From Pseudomonadota bacterium (GTDB lineage Bacteria; Pseudomonadota; Alphaproteobacteria; Reyranellales; Reyranellaceae): a DNA stretch of 17,422 nucleotides. Shown in pieces: positions 1 through 6,943 of the stretch; the stretch's first letter is position 1; every line of letters starts with the position of its first letter. Made by a program: the position numbers and the translations under genes. The stretch lies in assembly GCA_023416135.1 (NCBI GenBank), contig JAEZIF010000317.1, positions 1-17,422 of the forward strand. Direction: 5' to 3'. The notes under the pieces are model-generated. The model had not been told where the DNA came from, ran no database searches, and saw only the letters and a list, made by a program, of their open reading frames with translations.

Positions 1-522
1 GAGCTCCTTGGTGCAGAACTCGAGCTCGGCGATCGCCTCCTCGGGCGTGTACATCGGGATTACCGCGGCCGGCGTCAGCCGGTCCGACAGCTTGGCGAAA
101 TATTCATGGGTGACGATGTTGAAGCCGTGCACCACGGCGCGCCGCGTCTCGTCGTCGGGAATGCGCGGGATGCTGAGGCCGGCGGTGGGGTAGATCACAC
201 CGAAATCGATGCCGAGTTCGTCGAGCCGGTCGTAGAGCATGCGCGGCATCATCGCGGTGGCGCGGTCGCGCGTGTTGGTGGTCTGGCGGCTCCAGTAGCC
301 TTCCATGGCGATGCCGCGATGCTTTCGCTCGGCGATCGACAGGCCGAGCGCGTCGGGAATGCGGCGCTGCGAGGCAAGGAAGCCGTCCGCTGCCTTGTCG
401 CCTGCGACCTTGCGCATGCGCTCGGCGAAGACCGGGTTGTACTCGATCCAATGACCGTCGGCGTCGATGATGGGATGCTTTACGCTGGAACGAACTTCTG
501 CGGGGCTGCGATGAGAACTCAT
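1..522 (-). CDS. Amidohydrolase-2 (COG2159-like) family metal-dependent hydrolase, N-terminal part, cut by window edge
   Basis: The reading frame is open from an ATG at 522 down to base 1 (174 codons, no stop), so the C-terminal half or more lies outside the window. The start is supported by a strong AGGAGG at 528-533 with 5-nt spacing. The protein opens with IIDADGHWIEY (residues 18-28). This matches the first strand of the amidohydrolase-2 TIM barrel in COG2159 proteins, where many members carry DADxH instead of the classical HxH metal motif. Further family-like stretches are ELGIDFGVIYPT and LTPAAVIPMYTPEEAIAEL, the latter resembling the usual segment in which the chain passes to the next barrel strand. 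Known members hydrolyse or decarboxylate small ring or carboxylic substrates in the cytoplasm; the substrate here cannot be told. It lies 73 bp downstream of the FAD oxidoreductase on the same strand and may share its transcript. Family assignment is fairly sure, function is not. Confidence 0.8.
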   Translation of the reverse strand, partial: MSSHRSPAEVRSSVKHPIIDADGHWIEYNPVFAERMRKVAGDKAADGFLASQRRIPDALGLSIAERKHRGIAMEGYWSRQTTNTRDRATAMMPRMLYDRLDELGIDFGVIYPTAGLSIPRIPDDETRRAVVHGFNIVTHEYFAKLSDRLTPAAVIPMYTPEEAIAELEFCTKEL

Positions 523-527
523 GCCGG

Positions 528-533
528 CCTCCT
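528..533 (-). promoter_or_regulatory. Shine-Dalgarno site fixing the amidohydrolase start
   Basis: On the minus strand AGGAGG stands 5 nt before the ATG at 522. It is one of the few near-consensus ribosome binding sites in this window and decides the start of the truncated amidohydrolase gene. Confidence 0.7.
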
Positions 534-595
534 GGGAGCTTTCGATTCGCCAGATTAGCCCGCGAACGCTAGTCCCGGCGCCGATACCGCGCAAC

Positions 596-1843
596 CTAGC
601 CGAACCTGCCGGGATCGCAGGCCTGCAATGTCGGAGGCAGCTCCTCGCCCATCATCTGGCGCGCGATCAGCCGGCCCGTCGCCGTGGCGAGCGTGAGCCC
701 GACATGCTGATGGCCGTAGCCGCAATAGACGTTGGCGAGCCGGGGAGCCCGGCCGATCGCCGGACGGAAGTCGGGCAGGCTCGGCCGCTCGCCGATCCAG
801 CGGCTCTGCTCGGCGCCGCCGACGCCAGGGAAGATGTCCTTGAGATGCCGAACCAGCAAATCGGCGCGATGCCACGACGGCGGCTGGTGCGGGGCGGCGA
901 GCTCGACGGTGCCCGCCAAGCGCAGGCCTTCCTGCATCGGCGTGATGAAGAAGCCGCGCTCTGCCGGACACACTGGCAGCTCGAAGCGCAGGTTGTCGGG
1001 TGCCAGCATGACGTGATAGCCGCGCTCGGCGACCAGCGGCGCATTGAAGCCCAGGAGGCGCGTCAGCTCGCCCGAGGCGCGTCCGGCGGCGATCACGACG
1101 GCCTTGGCGGGCAGGTTCTGGTCGGTGACCTGGACGGAGGTGACGCGATTGCCGTCACGGCCGAAGCCACGCACGCGGCTGCGCAGGATCGCGCCGCCGT
1201 CGGCCGCGAAGCGCTCGGCGAGCGCCGCCACTACCTGGTAGGGGTTGATGGTGTGCATGCCGTGCGGGTAGTAGACGCCGCGCACGATGTGCTGGCTGAG
1301 GCCTGGAGCCAGCTCGCGTGCGCGCTTGCCGTCGACGATTTCGAACACCGTGCCCTTGGCCTCCTGCAGCGCCCGCTCCTCCGCGCCCGATGCGAAGGCC
1401 GCCTCGCTTTCGTAGACGTAGAGCGCGCCCCGGGTCTTGAAGAGCTCACCCAGGCCCGACGCCTGGATCTCTGCCTTCCAGGCGATATTGGCCTCGGCCA
1501 TCAAGGGGCCGAAGGAATCGATGCCCTTCCTGACCTCGGCCTGGCTGTAGGCGGCGAGGGCGAAGCGCGCCATCCAGGGCAGTAGCGCGGGAATGCTGGG
1601 CTTGTGGACGGTGAGCGGACCGTTGCGGTCCATCAGCATCTGCGGCACGCGCTTCAGGGTCGACGGCCGGGCAAGTGGCAGGACATGGTCGATGGCGATG
1701 AAGCCGGCATTGCCGTAGGACGTGGCCCGGCCGGGCTCGCCGCTATCGATCAGGGTGACGGCGTGGCCCTCGCGCTGCAGGGCGCGGGCGGTCGCGGTGC
1801 CGACGATGCCGGCGCCAATAACGATGACAGGCTGGTCGTTCAT
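596..1843 (-). CDS. FAD-dependent oxidoreductase, D-amino acid dehydrogenase (DadA)-like
   Basis: This 415-aa protein is of the DAO/DadA fold. The N terminus VIVIGAGIVGTATA (6-19) is a Rossmann FAD-binding motif GxGxxG at residues 10-15, and the acidic/serine end of the second strand (LIDSGEPGRATSYGNAGFI) is followed by the SxGNAG segment typical of DadA. Near the C terminus, GERPSLPDFRPAIG (351-364) and GYGHQHVGLTLA (375-386) match the second FAD-contact region of D-amino acid dehydrogenases. The family oxidatively deaminates D-amino acids to 2-oxo acids and passes electrons to the respiratory chain at the inner membrane; some relatives act on other secondary amines. The length is normal for the family (about 415-430). 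No good Shine-Dalgarno precedes the ATG. The gene ends in TAG, 73 bp before the amidohydrolase start on the same strand, and it is divergent from hslV. Family is near certain; exact substrate is inferred. Confidence 0.88.
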   Translation of the reverse strand: MNDQPVIVIGAGIVGTATARALQREGHAVTLIDSGEPGRATSYGNAGFIAIDHVLPLARPSTLKRVPQMLMDRNGPLTVHKPSIPALLPWMARFALAAYSQAEVRKGIDSFGPLMAEANIAWKAEIQASGLGELFKTRGALYVYESEAAFASGAEERALQEAKGTVFEIVDGKRARELAPGLSQHIVRGVYYPHGMHTINPYQVVAALAERFAADGGAILRSRVRGFGRDGNRVTSVQVTDQNLPAKAVVIAAGRASGELTRLLGFNAPLVAERGYHVMLAPDNLRFELPVCPAERGFFITPMQEGLRLAGTVELAAPHQPPSWHRADLLVRHLKDIFPGVGGAEQSRWIGERPSLPDFRPAIGRAPRLANVYCGYGHQHVGLTLATATGRLIARQMMGEELPPTLQACDPGRFG

Positions 1844-1922
1844 GGCGGAACGTTAGCACGGCGCGTGAAGGTCGCTGCGGCTAGCGATTGATTTGTCCCT
1901 GTTAATGATTATTTACGAGCCC

Positions 1923-2483
1923 ATGTCCCCACAATCCGAAACTTCCTCCGGGCCGGGCTGGCACGCCACGACCATTCTTTCCGTCCGCAAGGGCGGCCAG
2001 GTGGTGATGGCGGGTGACGGCCAGGTCTCGATGGGCCAGACCATCGTCAAGGGCAACGCCAAGAAGGTGCGCCGGCTGGGCAACGGGCAGATCATCTCGG
2101 GCTTCGCCGGTTCGACCGCCGATGCCTTCACCCTGTTCGAACGCCTCGAGAGCAAGCTCGAGCGCCATCCCGGCCAGTTGCTGCGCGCCTGCATCGAGCT
2201 CGCCAAGGACTGGCGCACCGACCGCTACTTGCGCCGCCTGGAGGCGATGATGGCGGTGGCCGACAAGGACGTGTCGCTGTTGCTGTCGGGCTCGGGCGAC
2301 GTGCTTGAGCCCGAGGGCGGCATCATCGCCATCGGCTCGGGCGGCAACTATGCGCTGGCCGCGGCGCGGGCGCTGATCGACGTCGAGAGCCTCGACGCCG
2401 AGGCGATCGCCCGCAAGTCAATGGACATCGCCGCAGACATCTGTGTCTACACCAACCACAACCTCGTCATCGAGAAGCTGTAA
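1923..2483 (+). CDS. hslV: ATP-dependent protease subunit HslV (ClpQ)
   Basis: HslV is the peptidase half of the HslUV complex, a cytoplasmic proteasome-like protease that degrades misfolded and short-lived regulatory proteins. With the ATG at 1923 the product is 186 aa. The catalytic N-terminal threonine is seen in TTILSVRKGG and would be Thr16 before maturation, so about 15 residues are removed. Other family hallmarks are VVMAGDGQVSMGQT, ELAKDWRTDRYLRRLEAMMAVAD, IAIGSGGNYALAAARAL and ICVYTNHN. In-frame TTG at 1893 and ATG at 1905 would add 6 to 10 residues; I prefer 1923 because known alphaproteobacterial HslV leaders are short. The Shine-Dalgarno is weak at all three. A TTGATT at 1888-1893 and TATTTA at 1910-1915 (16-bp spacing) could be a promoter giving a very short leader; this is a guess. 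hslU follows after 5 bp. Confidence 0.96.
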   Translation: MSPQSETSSGPGWHATTILSVRKGGQVVMAGDGQVSMGQTIVKGNAKKVRRLGNGQIISGFAGSTADAFTLFERLESKLERHPGQLLRACIELAKDWRTDRYLRRLEAMMAVADKDVSLLLSGSGDVLEPEGGIIAIGSGGNYALAAARALIDVESLDAEAIARKSMDIAADICVYTNHNLVIEKL

Positions 2484-2488
2484 GTTCA

Positions 2489-3799
2489 ATGAGCAACGAC
2501 TTTTCCCCGCGCGAGATCGTCTCCGAGCTCGACAAGCACATTGTCGGCCAGCAGGACGCCAAGCGCGCTGTCGCCATCGCGCTGCGCAACCGCTGGCGCC
2601 GCCTGCAACTGCCTGATGCGCTGCGCGAAGAAGTGCTGCCCAAGAACATCCTGATGATCGGGCCGACCGGCTGCGGCAAGACCGAGATCGCGCGGCGCCT
2701 GGCCAAGCTCGCCAATGCGCCGTTCCTCAAGGTCGAGGCGACCAAGTTCACCGAGGTCGGCTATGTCGGCCGCGACGTCGAGCAGATCGCGCGCGATTTG
2801 ATGGAGGCCGCGATCGACATGGCGCGCGAGCGCCTGCGCAAGGACGTGCGCGCCAAGGCCGAGCTCGCCGCCGAGGACCGTGTGCTCGACGCGCTCTGCG
2901 GCAGCGGCGCCAGCGAGGAGACGCGGCTGCGCTTCCGCCACAAGCTGCGCGCCGGCGAGCTCAACGAGCGCGAGATCGAGATCGAGGTCGCCGACACCGG
3001 CGCCCCCATGCAATTCGAGGTGCCGGGCCAGCCCGGCGCCTCGGTCGGCATGATCAATATCGGCGACATGCTGGGCAAGGCGTTCGGCGGCCGCACCAAG
3101 AAGCGCAAGCTGACGGTGGCCGAGTCCTACGAGACGCTGATGCGCGAGGAGAGCGACAAGCTTCTCGACCAGGAAAAGGTCGTGCGCGAGGCGCGCGACT
3201 CGGTCGAGCAGAACGGCATCGTGTTCATTGACGAGATCGACAAGATCACCGCGCGTAGCGAGTTCCGCGGCGGCGGCGACGTGAGCCGCGAGGGCGTGCA
3301 GCGCGACCTGTTGCCGTTGATCGAAGGCACCACGGTGAACACCAAGCACGGGCCGGTGAAGACCGACCATGTTCTGTTCATCTGCTCCGGCGCCTTCCAC
3401 CTCGCCAAGCCGTCGGACATGCTGCCCGAATTGCAGGGTCGGCTGCCGATCCGCGTCAGCCTGGCGTCGCTCAGCCAGGACGACTTCCGACGCATCCTGA
3501 CTGAGCCCGAGGCAAGCCTCGTCAAACAGTACAAGGCATTGCTGGGGACCGAGAAGGTCGAGCTCGACTTCAAGGCTGACGCCATCGACGAGCTCGCCAA
3601 GCTCTCGGCCGAGATCAACGAGACGGTCGAGAACATCGGCGCGCGCCGCCTGCATACGGTCATGGAGAAGCTTCTGGAGGAAATCAGCTTCACTGCCTCC
3701 GACAAGCCCGGCGAGAAGATCGAGATCGACGCGGCTTACGTGCGCGAGCGCGTCGGCTCGCTGGCGAAGAACGCTGATCTCAGCAGGTTCGTTCTCTGA
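2489..3799 (+). CDS. hslU: ATP-dependent protease ATPase subunit HslU (ClpY)
   Basis: HslU is the AAA+ unfoldase that forms hexameric caps on HslV and threads unfolded substrates into it. The 436-aa product is full length. Walker A GPTGCGKT lies at 58-65, the pore-loop motif GYVGRD at 91-96, the charged intermediate I-domain spans roughly 110-235, and Walker B IVFIDEID is at 244-251. PELQGRLPIRV (313-323) carries the conserved arginine region, and GARRLHTVMEKLLEE (384-398) is the sensor-2 helix. The C terminus, DLSRFVL, is the tail that docks into HslV pockets and activates the peptidase; it ends FVL where many relatives end FIL. The gene starts 5 bp after the hslV stop, with a GAGAAG-type ribosome site inside the hslV end, so the two are clearly one transcription unit. 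Identification is certain. Confidence 0.98.
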   Translation: MSNDFSPREIVSELDKHIVGQQDAKRAVAIALRNRWRRLQLPDALREEVLPKNILMIGPTGCGKTEIARRLAKLANAPFLKVEATKFTEVGYVGRDVEQIARDLMEAAIDMARERLRKDVRAKAELAAEDRVLDALCGSGASEETRLRFRHKLRAGELNEREIEIEVADTGAPMQFEVPGQPGASVGMINIGDMLGKAFGGRTKKRKLTVAESYETLMREESDKLLDQEKVVREARDSVEQNGIVFIDEIDKITARSEFRGGGDVSREGVQRDLLPLIEGTTVNTKHGPVKTDHVLFICSGAFHLAKPSDMLPELQGRLPIRVSLASLSQDDFRRILTEPEASLVKQYKALLGTEKVELDFKADAIDELAKLSAEINETVENIGARRLHTVMEKLLEEISFTASDKPGEKIEIDAAYVRERVGSLAKNADLSRFVL

Positions 3800-3800
3800 T

Positions 3801-3883
3801 CGTCATCCCGAGCGAAGTCGTCTCCCGAAGGGCGGCGCAGCCGAAGGACCTGCTCTGGTCGTCAGGACGACAAAAGCAGGTCC
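3801..3883 (+). repeat. Intergenic repeat-like element with nested inverted repeats (cruciform/terminator candidate)
   Basis: The spacer between hslU and the convergent small membrane gene begins with GTCATCCCGAGCGAAG and continues with CGCAGCCGAAGGACC. Phrases like these are familiar from dispersed intergenic repeats of many GC-rich bacteria. Its right half folds tightly: GGACCTGCT (3846-3854) pairs perfectly with AGCAGGTCC (3875-3883), and inside it GTCGTC (3858-3863) faces GACGAC (3866-3871). There is no clear U-tract, so this is not a classical intrinsic terminator, but it sits exactly where two convergent transcripts meet and may end or protect both. Repeat membership is from memory of similar sequences; the inverted repeats are seen directly. 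Confidence 0.55.
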
Positions 3884-3890
3884 CTCAATG

Positions 3891-4034
3891 TCAAAAACAA
3901 TACGCCGCGATCAGGTCGATCAGGTAGGCCGGACCGTTCAGGCCCCACATCACGAACGACACCGCGACCGCGGCGACCAGCAGGGAGGCGGCGCCCCAGA
4001 GGACGACGGAGCGCCACCCCTCGATCATGGTCAT
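3891..4034 (-). CDS. 47-aa single-span membrane protein, translationally coupled to the MFS transporter
   Basis: A 47-codon frame starts at an ATG (4034-4032) that overlaps the TGA of the upstream MFS gene as ATGA, the usual signature of translational coupling. The product begins MTMIEGWRSVVLWGAASLL. It has one hydrophobic helix at about residues 10-30 (VVLWGAASLLVAAVAVSFVM) and a second, shorter apolar stretch near 35-46 (AYLIDLIAAYCF). It ends with Cys-Phe before TGA. I recognise no family. The overlap, the hydrophobic composition and the clean stop just before the intergenic repeat argue that it is expressed. It may be a small accessory or regulatory subunit of the transporter, by analogy with other small proteins that bind membrane transporters; this is inference. 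An extended frame continues upstream antiparallel to nothing and in another frame inside the MFS gene, and that part is a shadow. Confidence 0.6.
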   Translation of the reverse strand: MTMIEGWRSVVLWGAASLLVAAVAVSFVMWGLNGPAYLIDLIAAYCF

Positions 4035-5281
4035 GCCGGCTGCGGCACGGCAGCGGCCGGCCGCACGAGCCGCTCCTCGACGATCGGCCAGTGCAGCAGG
4101 GCCGAGACGATGCCCAGCGCGATCGAGATCCACCACATCATGTCGTAGTTGCCCTGCAGGTCGAACAGGCGCCCGCCGCCCCAGCCGCCGAAGAAGCTGC
4201 CGACCTGATGGCCGAAGAAGACGATGCCGTTCAGCATGGTGAGATGGACCGGACCGAAGATGAAGCCGACCAGTGACGTGGTGAGCGGCACCGTGCCCAA
4301 CCACAGGAAGCCGAGCGCGGCGGCGAAGATCAGCACCGATGCAGCCGATAGCGGCGCCAGCACGAAGCCCAGGAAGACCAGCGAGCGCAGGAGATAGAGC
4401 AGCGCCAGCAGGTTCTTTCGTTTGTGACGGGCGCCCATCGCGCTCCAGATGATGGCGCCGGCGATGTTGAACAAGCCGACCATGCCGATCGCCCAGCCAC
4501 CCAGCTCGGCCGGCGACAGCTCGATGCCGAACAGCGAGAGCCCGATGCCCTTGTCGGAGATGTAGGCCGGCAAGTGGCCGCCGACGAAAGCGACATGGAA
4601 GCCGCAGACGAAGTAGCCGATGACCAGCAGCACATAGCTCTTCTGGCTGAACGCCTCGGAGAGCGCCTCGCCGACGCTCTGGCGGCCGCCGCCCGCCTTG
4701 CGGTTGGCCGCGATCTCGCGGCTGTCGTTCAGCCCGACGGCCAGGAAGATCATGACCACGGCGATGGCCGTCAGCGCCCACATGGTCGGTCGCCAGTCGC
4801 CGAAATAGTTCTGCAGGACGGCTGCGAGCGGCACGATGAAGAACTGGCCGAACGAGCCGCCAGCCGAGCAGATGCCGACTGCCAGCGCCTGCTTGGCCGG
4901 CGGCGCCACGCGCAGGATCACACCCAGCACGGGCCCGAACGACGCGGCCGACAGGCCGATGCCGACCAGGACGTTGCCCAGGATCAGCATGAAGCCGTCG
5001 TGCATGACCGCCGTCACGACCATGCCCAGCACATAGACCACGCCGCCGCCGGCGATGGTCCAGGCCGAGCCGAAGCGGTCGGCGAGCCGGCCCGACAATG
5101 GCGCCACGGCGCCCATCAGCAGCATTGAAAGCGCGGTACCGAAGGAAAACAACTCGCGGCCGACGTGCAATTCTGCCGAAACAGGCTTCAGGAAGATGCC
5201 GAAGCTCTGGCGTACGCCCAGACCGATGGTGAGGACGAGGAAACCGCACCACACGGCGGTCCAGTAGGAACGGGAGGTCAT
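4031..5281 (-). CDS. MFS transporter (monocarboxylate/oxalate-formate antiporter-like)
   Basis: A 416-aa major facilitator superfamily protein with about 12 hydrophobic segments in two bundles, separated by a charged central loop (around residues 185-212, NDSREIAANRKAGGGRQ). The opening, with a short cytoplasmic tail, LTIGLGVRQSFGIFLKP and then GRLADRFG (64-71, the motif-A-like loop between spans 2 and 3), resembles the monocarboxylate and oxalate:formate antiporter branch of MFS. ICSAGGSFGQFFIVPLAA (137-154) fits the motif-C-containing span 5. The likely substrate is a small organic anion, but this is inferred from family resemblance only. The gene is divergent from the S33 hydrolase (70-bp shared upstream region) and is followed, with ATGA overlap, by a 47-aa membrane protein. 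The Shine-Dalgarno is weak at the ATG at 5281. Family is certain; substrate unknown. Confidence 0.88.
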   Translation of the reverse strand: MTSRSYWTAVWCGFLVLTIGLGVRQSFGIFLKPVSAELHVGRELFSFGTALSMLLMGAVAPLSGRLADRFGSAWTIAGGGVVYVLGMVVTAVMHDGFMLILGNVLVGIGLSAASFGPVLGVILRVAPPAKQALAVGICSAGGSFGQFFIVPLAAVLQNYFGDWRPTMWALTAIAVVMIFLAVGLNDSREIAANRKAGGGRQSVGEALSEAFSQKSYVLLVIGYFVCGFHVAFVGGHLPAYISDKGIGLSLFGIELSPAELGGWAIGMVGLFNIAGAIIWSAMGARHKRKNLLALLYLLRSLVFLGFVLAPLSAASVLIFAAALGFLWLGTVPLTTSLVGFIFGPVHLTMLNGIVFFGHQVGSFFGGWGGGRLFDLQGNYDMMWWISIALGIVSALLHWPIVEERLVRPAAAVPQPA

Positions 5282-5313
5282 TGAGGCAACTTGCTTTCGG
5301 GGCGGGGGGCTGA

Positions 5314-5329
5314 CAAGGCGTTCGCCTTG
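5314..5329. promoter_or_regulatory. Candidate operator: 7-bp perfect inverted repeat between divergent genes
   Basis: CAAGGCG (5314-5320), spacer TT, CGCCTTG (5323-5329) form a perfect inverted repeat in the 70-bp region between the divergent MFS transporter and S33 hydrolase genes. It could be a regulator binding site or a short hairpin in the hydrolase leader. No regulator gene lies beside it. Confidence 0.3.
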
Positions 5330-5351
5330 GAACTTTCCATAGAATTACTTC

Positions 5352-6911
5352 ATGCCGTCAAAAGCCATCATGTGGCACAACTTGTCCATGGCCCGACTGT
5401 GCTGGCGAGGCGGCTTGGCAGCATTCCTGATCATTTTGGCAGGAAGTGCCCTGGCCGCGCCGCGACTGGAGCGCGAGCGTTGCTCCTTCAAACCGCCGCG
5501 CGGCGATCGCATCGAATGCTACGTGCTGATCGTGCCGGAGAATCGCGAGCAGCCCGAGGGCCGCGAGGTGCGCCTGAAGGTGGCGGTGCTCAAGGCCAAG
5601 CGGACCGCCGGCGCCGAGCCCATGGTCTATCTCTCGGGCGGTCCTGGTGATGCGCCGCTGGTCGCGTCGACTCCCGGCGCCGATGCGCTGGCCGAAGGCG
5701 ACTGGTGGAACGAGACGGCGAACATCCGCCGCAAGCGTGACGTCGTCATTCTGAGTCAACGCGGGGCCGGCGGCGCCACGCCCAATCTCGACTGCTTCGA
5801 TCCGCGCACCAGCGAGCCCGCCAAGGCGCGCCGCCGCGTCGTGACGGAGGAGCAGGAGCGCGAGATCCTGACGCGCTGCCGTTCCAGTCTCGACCGGCGC
5901 AAGATCGATCTCGGCATGTATACCACGCCGGCGCTCGCCGACGACGTGGCCGACCTCGCCGCCGCCATGTCGCTCAATCGCATCAACATCTACGGTGTGT
6001 CCTACGGCACGCGCTGGGCGCTGGAGGTGATGCGGCGCCATCCCAGCCTGGTGCGCGCTGCCGTGCTCGACGGCATCTATCCGCCGCAGGTCAACGGCGA
6101 GCAGAACGAGCCCGAGATCGTGCGCCGCGCCTTCGAGCAGCTCTACACGGACTGCGCCGGCGACGGGCTGTGCCGCGAGCGCCATCCGACGCTGCGCGCC
6201 ACGGTCGAAGGCGCGATCGAGGCGGCCCAGGGCAAGCCGTTCGAGCTCGAGCTGCAGCTCGACGACGGGCCGCAGCCGGTGCGGCTCGACGGGCCCAAGC
6301 TCCTGATGGTGCTGCTGCACATGATGCGCGAGGGCGAGGCGGCGCTGATCCCCGAGACCGTCGGCGCCATCCAGCGCAACGACCTGCGCCTGGTGAAGAT
6401 GTTCGCCGAGGACCTCGAGAGCAACGACGGCGGCCTGCTCGAACAGAACGCCCAGCAGTTCGACGGACTCTACAACAGCATCGAGTGCCGCGAGACATGG
6501 GCCGCCGTCGACCGCGCGTCGCGCCGCAAGCTGATCGAGGCGAGCGGCGTTTATGGCCTTACCGCCAGGACCAGCAAGTCGCCGGCCTTCTGTCCGGTGT
6601 GGCGTGTGGCGCCGGCGCCGGCGTCGGAGCGCCAGCCGGTCAAGGCTGCGACGCCGACGCTGTTGCTCAGCGGCACCTACGACTGGCTGACGCCGCCGGC
6701 GTGGGGCCGCGAGGCCGCGCGGCATCTGTCGTCAGCACGCCATGTCGTGTTCCGCGCCCAAGGCCACGGCGTGGTCGTGCAGGACCCGTGCGCGGCGCGC
6801 CTGCGCGACTCCTTCATCGACGACCCTGAGCCCAAGCGGGCGCTGCCCTGCCGCGCCGACGCGCCGCCGAATTTTACTGCGGCCTCCGAGCGCGCGCGCA
6901 ATCTGCCTTGA
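5352..6911 (+). CDS. Exported alpha/beta hydrolase, S33 / TAP-like peptidase family
   Basis: This 519-aa protein has the layout of tripeptidyl-aminopeptidase-like hydrolases. A hydrophobic signal segment (about 19-35, ending SALA before APRLE) implies export to the periplasm or beyond. It is followed by the alpha/beta hydrolase fold with oxyanion-hole motif GGPG (96-99) and nucleophile elbow GVSYG (Ser217). The catalytic acid is probably Asp444 in LLLSGTYDWLTPP and the histidine His472 in AQGHGVV. The last two fall in the C-terminal TAP-like domain. Several cysteines (44, 56, 148, 176, 268, 274, 379, 414, 480, 500) fit a disulfide-bonded exported enzyme. The family releases N-terminal residues from peptides or hydrolyses esters. 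In-frame ATGs at 5370 and 5388 give shorter, more typical signal peptides, and no start has a good ribosome site, so the start is uncertain. It is convergent with dctM. Confidence 0.87.
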   Translation: MPSKAIMWHNLSMARLCWRGGLAAFLIILAGSALAAPRLERERCSFKPPRGDRIECYVLIVPENREQPEGREVRLKVAVLKAKRTAGAEPMVYLSGGPGDAPLVASTPGADALAEGDWWNETANIRRKRDVVILSQRGAGGATPNLDCFDPRTSEPAKARRRVVTEEQEREILTRCRSSLDRRKIDLGMYTTPALADDVADLAAAMSLNRINIYGVSYGTRWALEVMRRHPSLVRAAVLDGIYPPQVNGEQNEPEIVRRAFEQLYTDCAGDGLCRERHPTLRATVEGAIEAAQGKPFELELQLDDGPQPVRLDGPKLLMVLLHMMREGEAALIPETVGAIQRNDLRLVKMFAEDLESNDGGLLEQNAQQFDGLYNSIECRETWAAVDRASRRKLIEASGVYGLTARTSKSPAFCPVWRVAPAPASERQPVKAATPTLLLSGTYDWLTPPAWGREAARHLSSARHVVFRAQGHGVVVQDPCAARLRDSFIDDPEPKRALPCRADAPPNFTAASERARNLP

Positions 6912-6943
6912 TGCGGAGGTGGAAGTCCGCGCTCCTATGATCC

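Noticed and set aside
521..1585. 354-codon plus-strand frame opposite the FAD oxidoreductase
   Set aside because: The minus-strand frame has the FAD motif and full family length; the plus frame has no recognisable feature.
2486..3655. 389-codon antisense frame opposite hslU
   Set aside because: Low-complexity composition (Leu, Ala, Asp, His, Arg) mirrors the codon pattern of hslU; it is a shadow of a certain gene.
4035..5252. N-terminal extension of the 47-aa microprotein frame through the MFS gene
   Set aside because: The extension is Arg/Ala/Gly-rich out-of-phase translation of the MFS gene. Only the part after the ATGA overlap looks like a protein.
5358..6725. 455-codon antisense frame opposite the S33 hydrolase
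   Set aside because: No domain and a composition typical of antisense frames, while the plus-strand frame has a signal peptide and a complete catalytic triad.
6912..6943. Terminator between the S33 hydrolase and dctM
   Set aside because: Only a 5-bp stem (GCGGA/TCCGC) with an 8-nt loop and no T-run, too weak to call.
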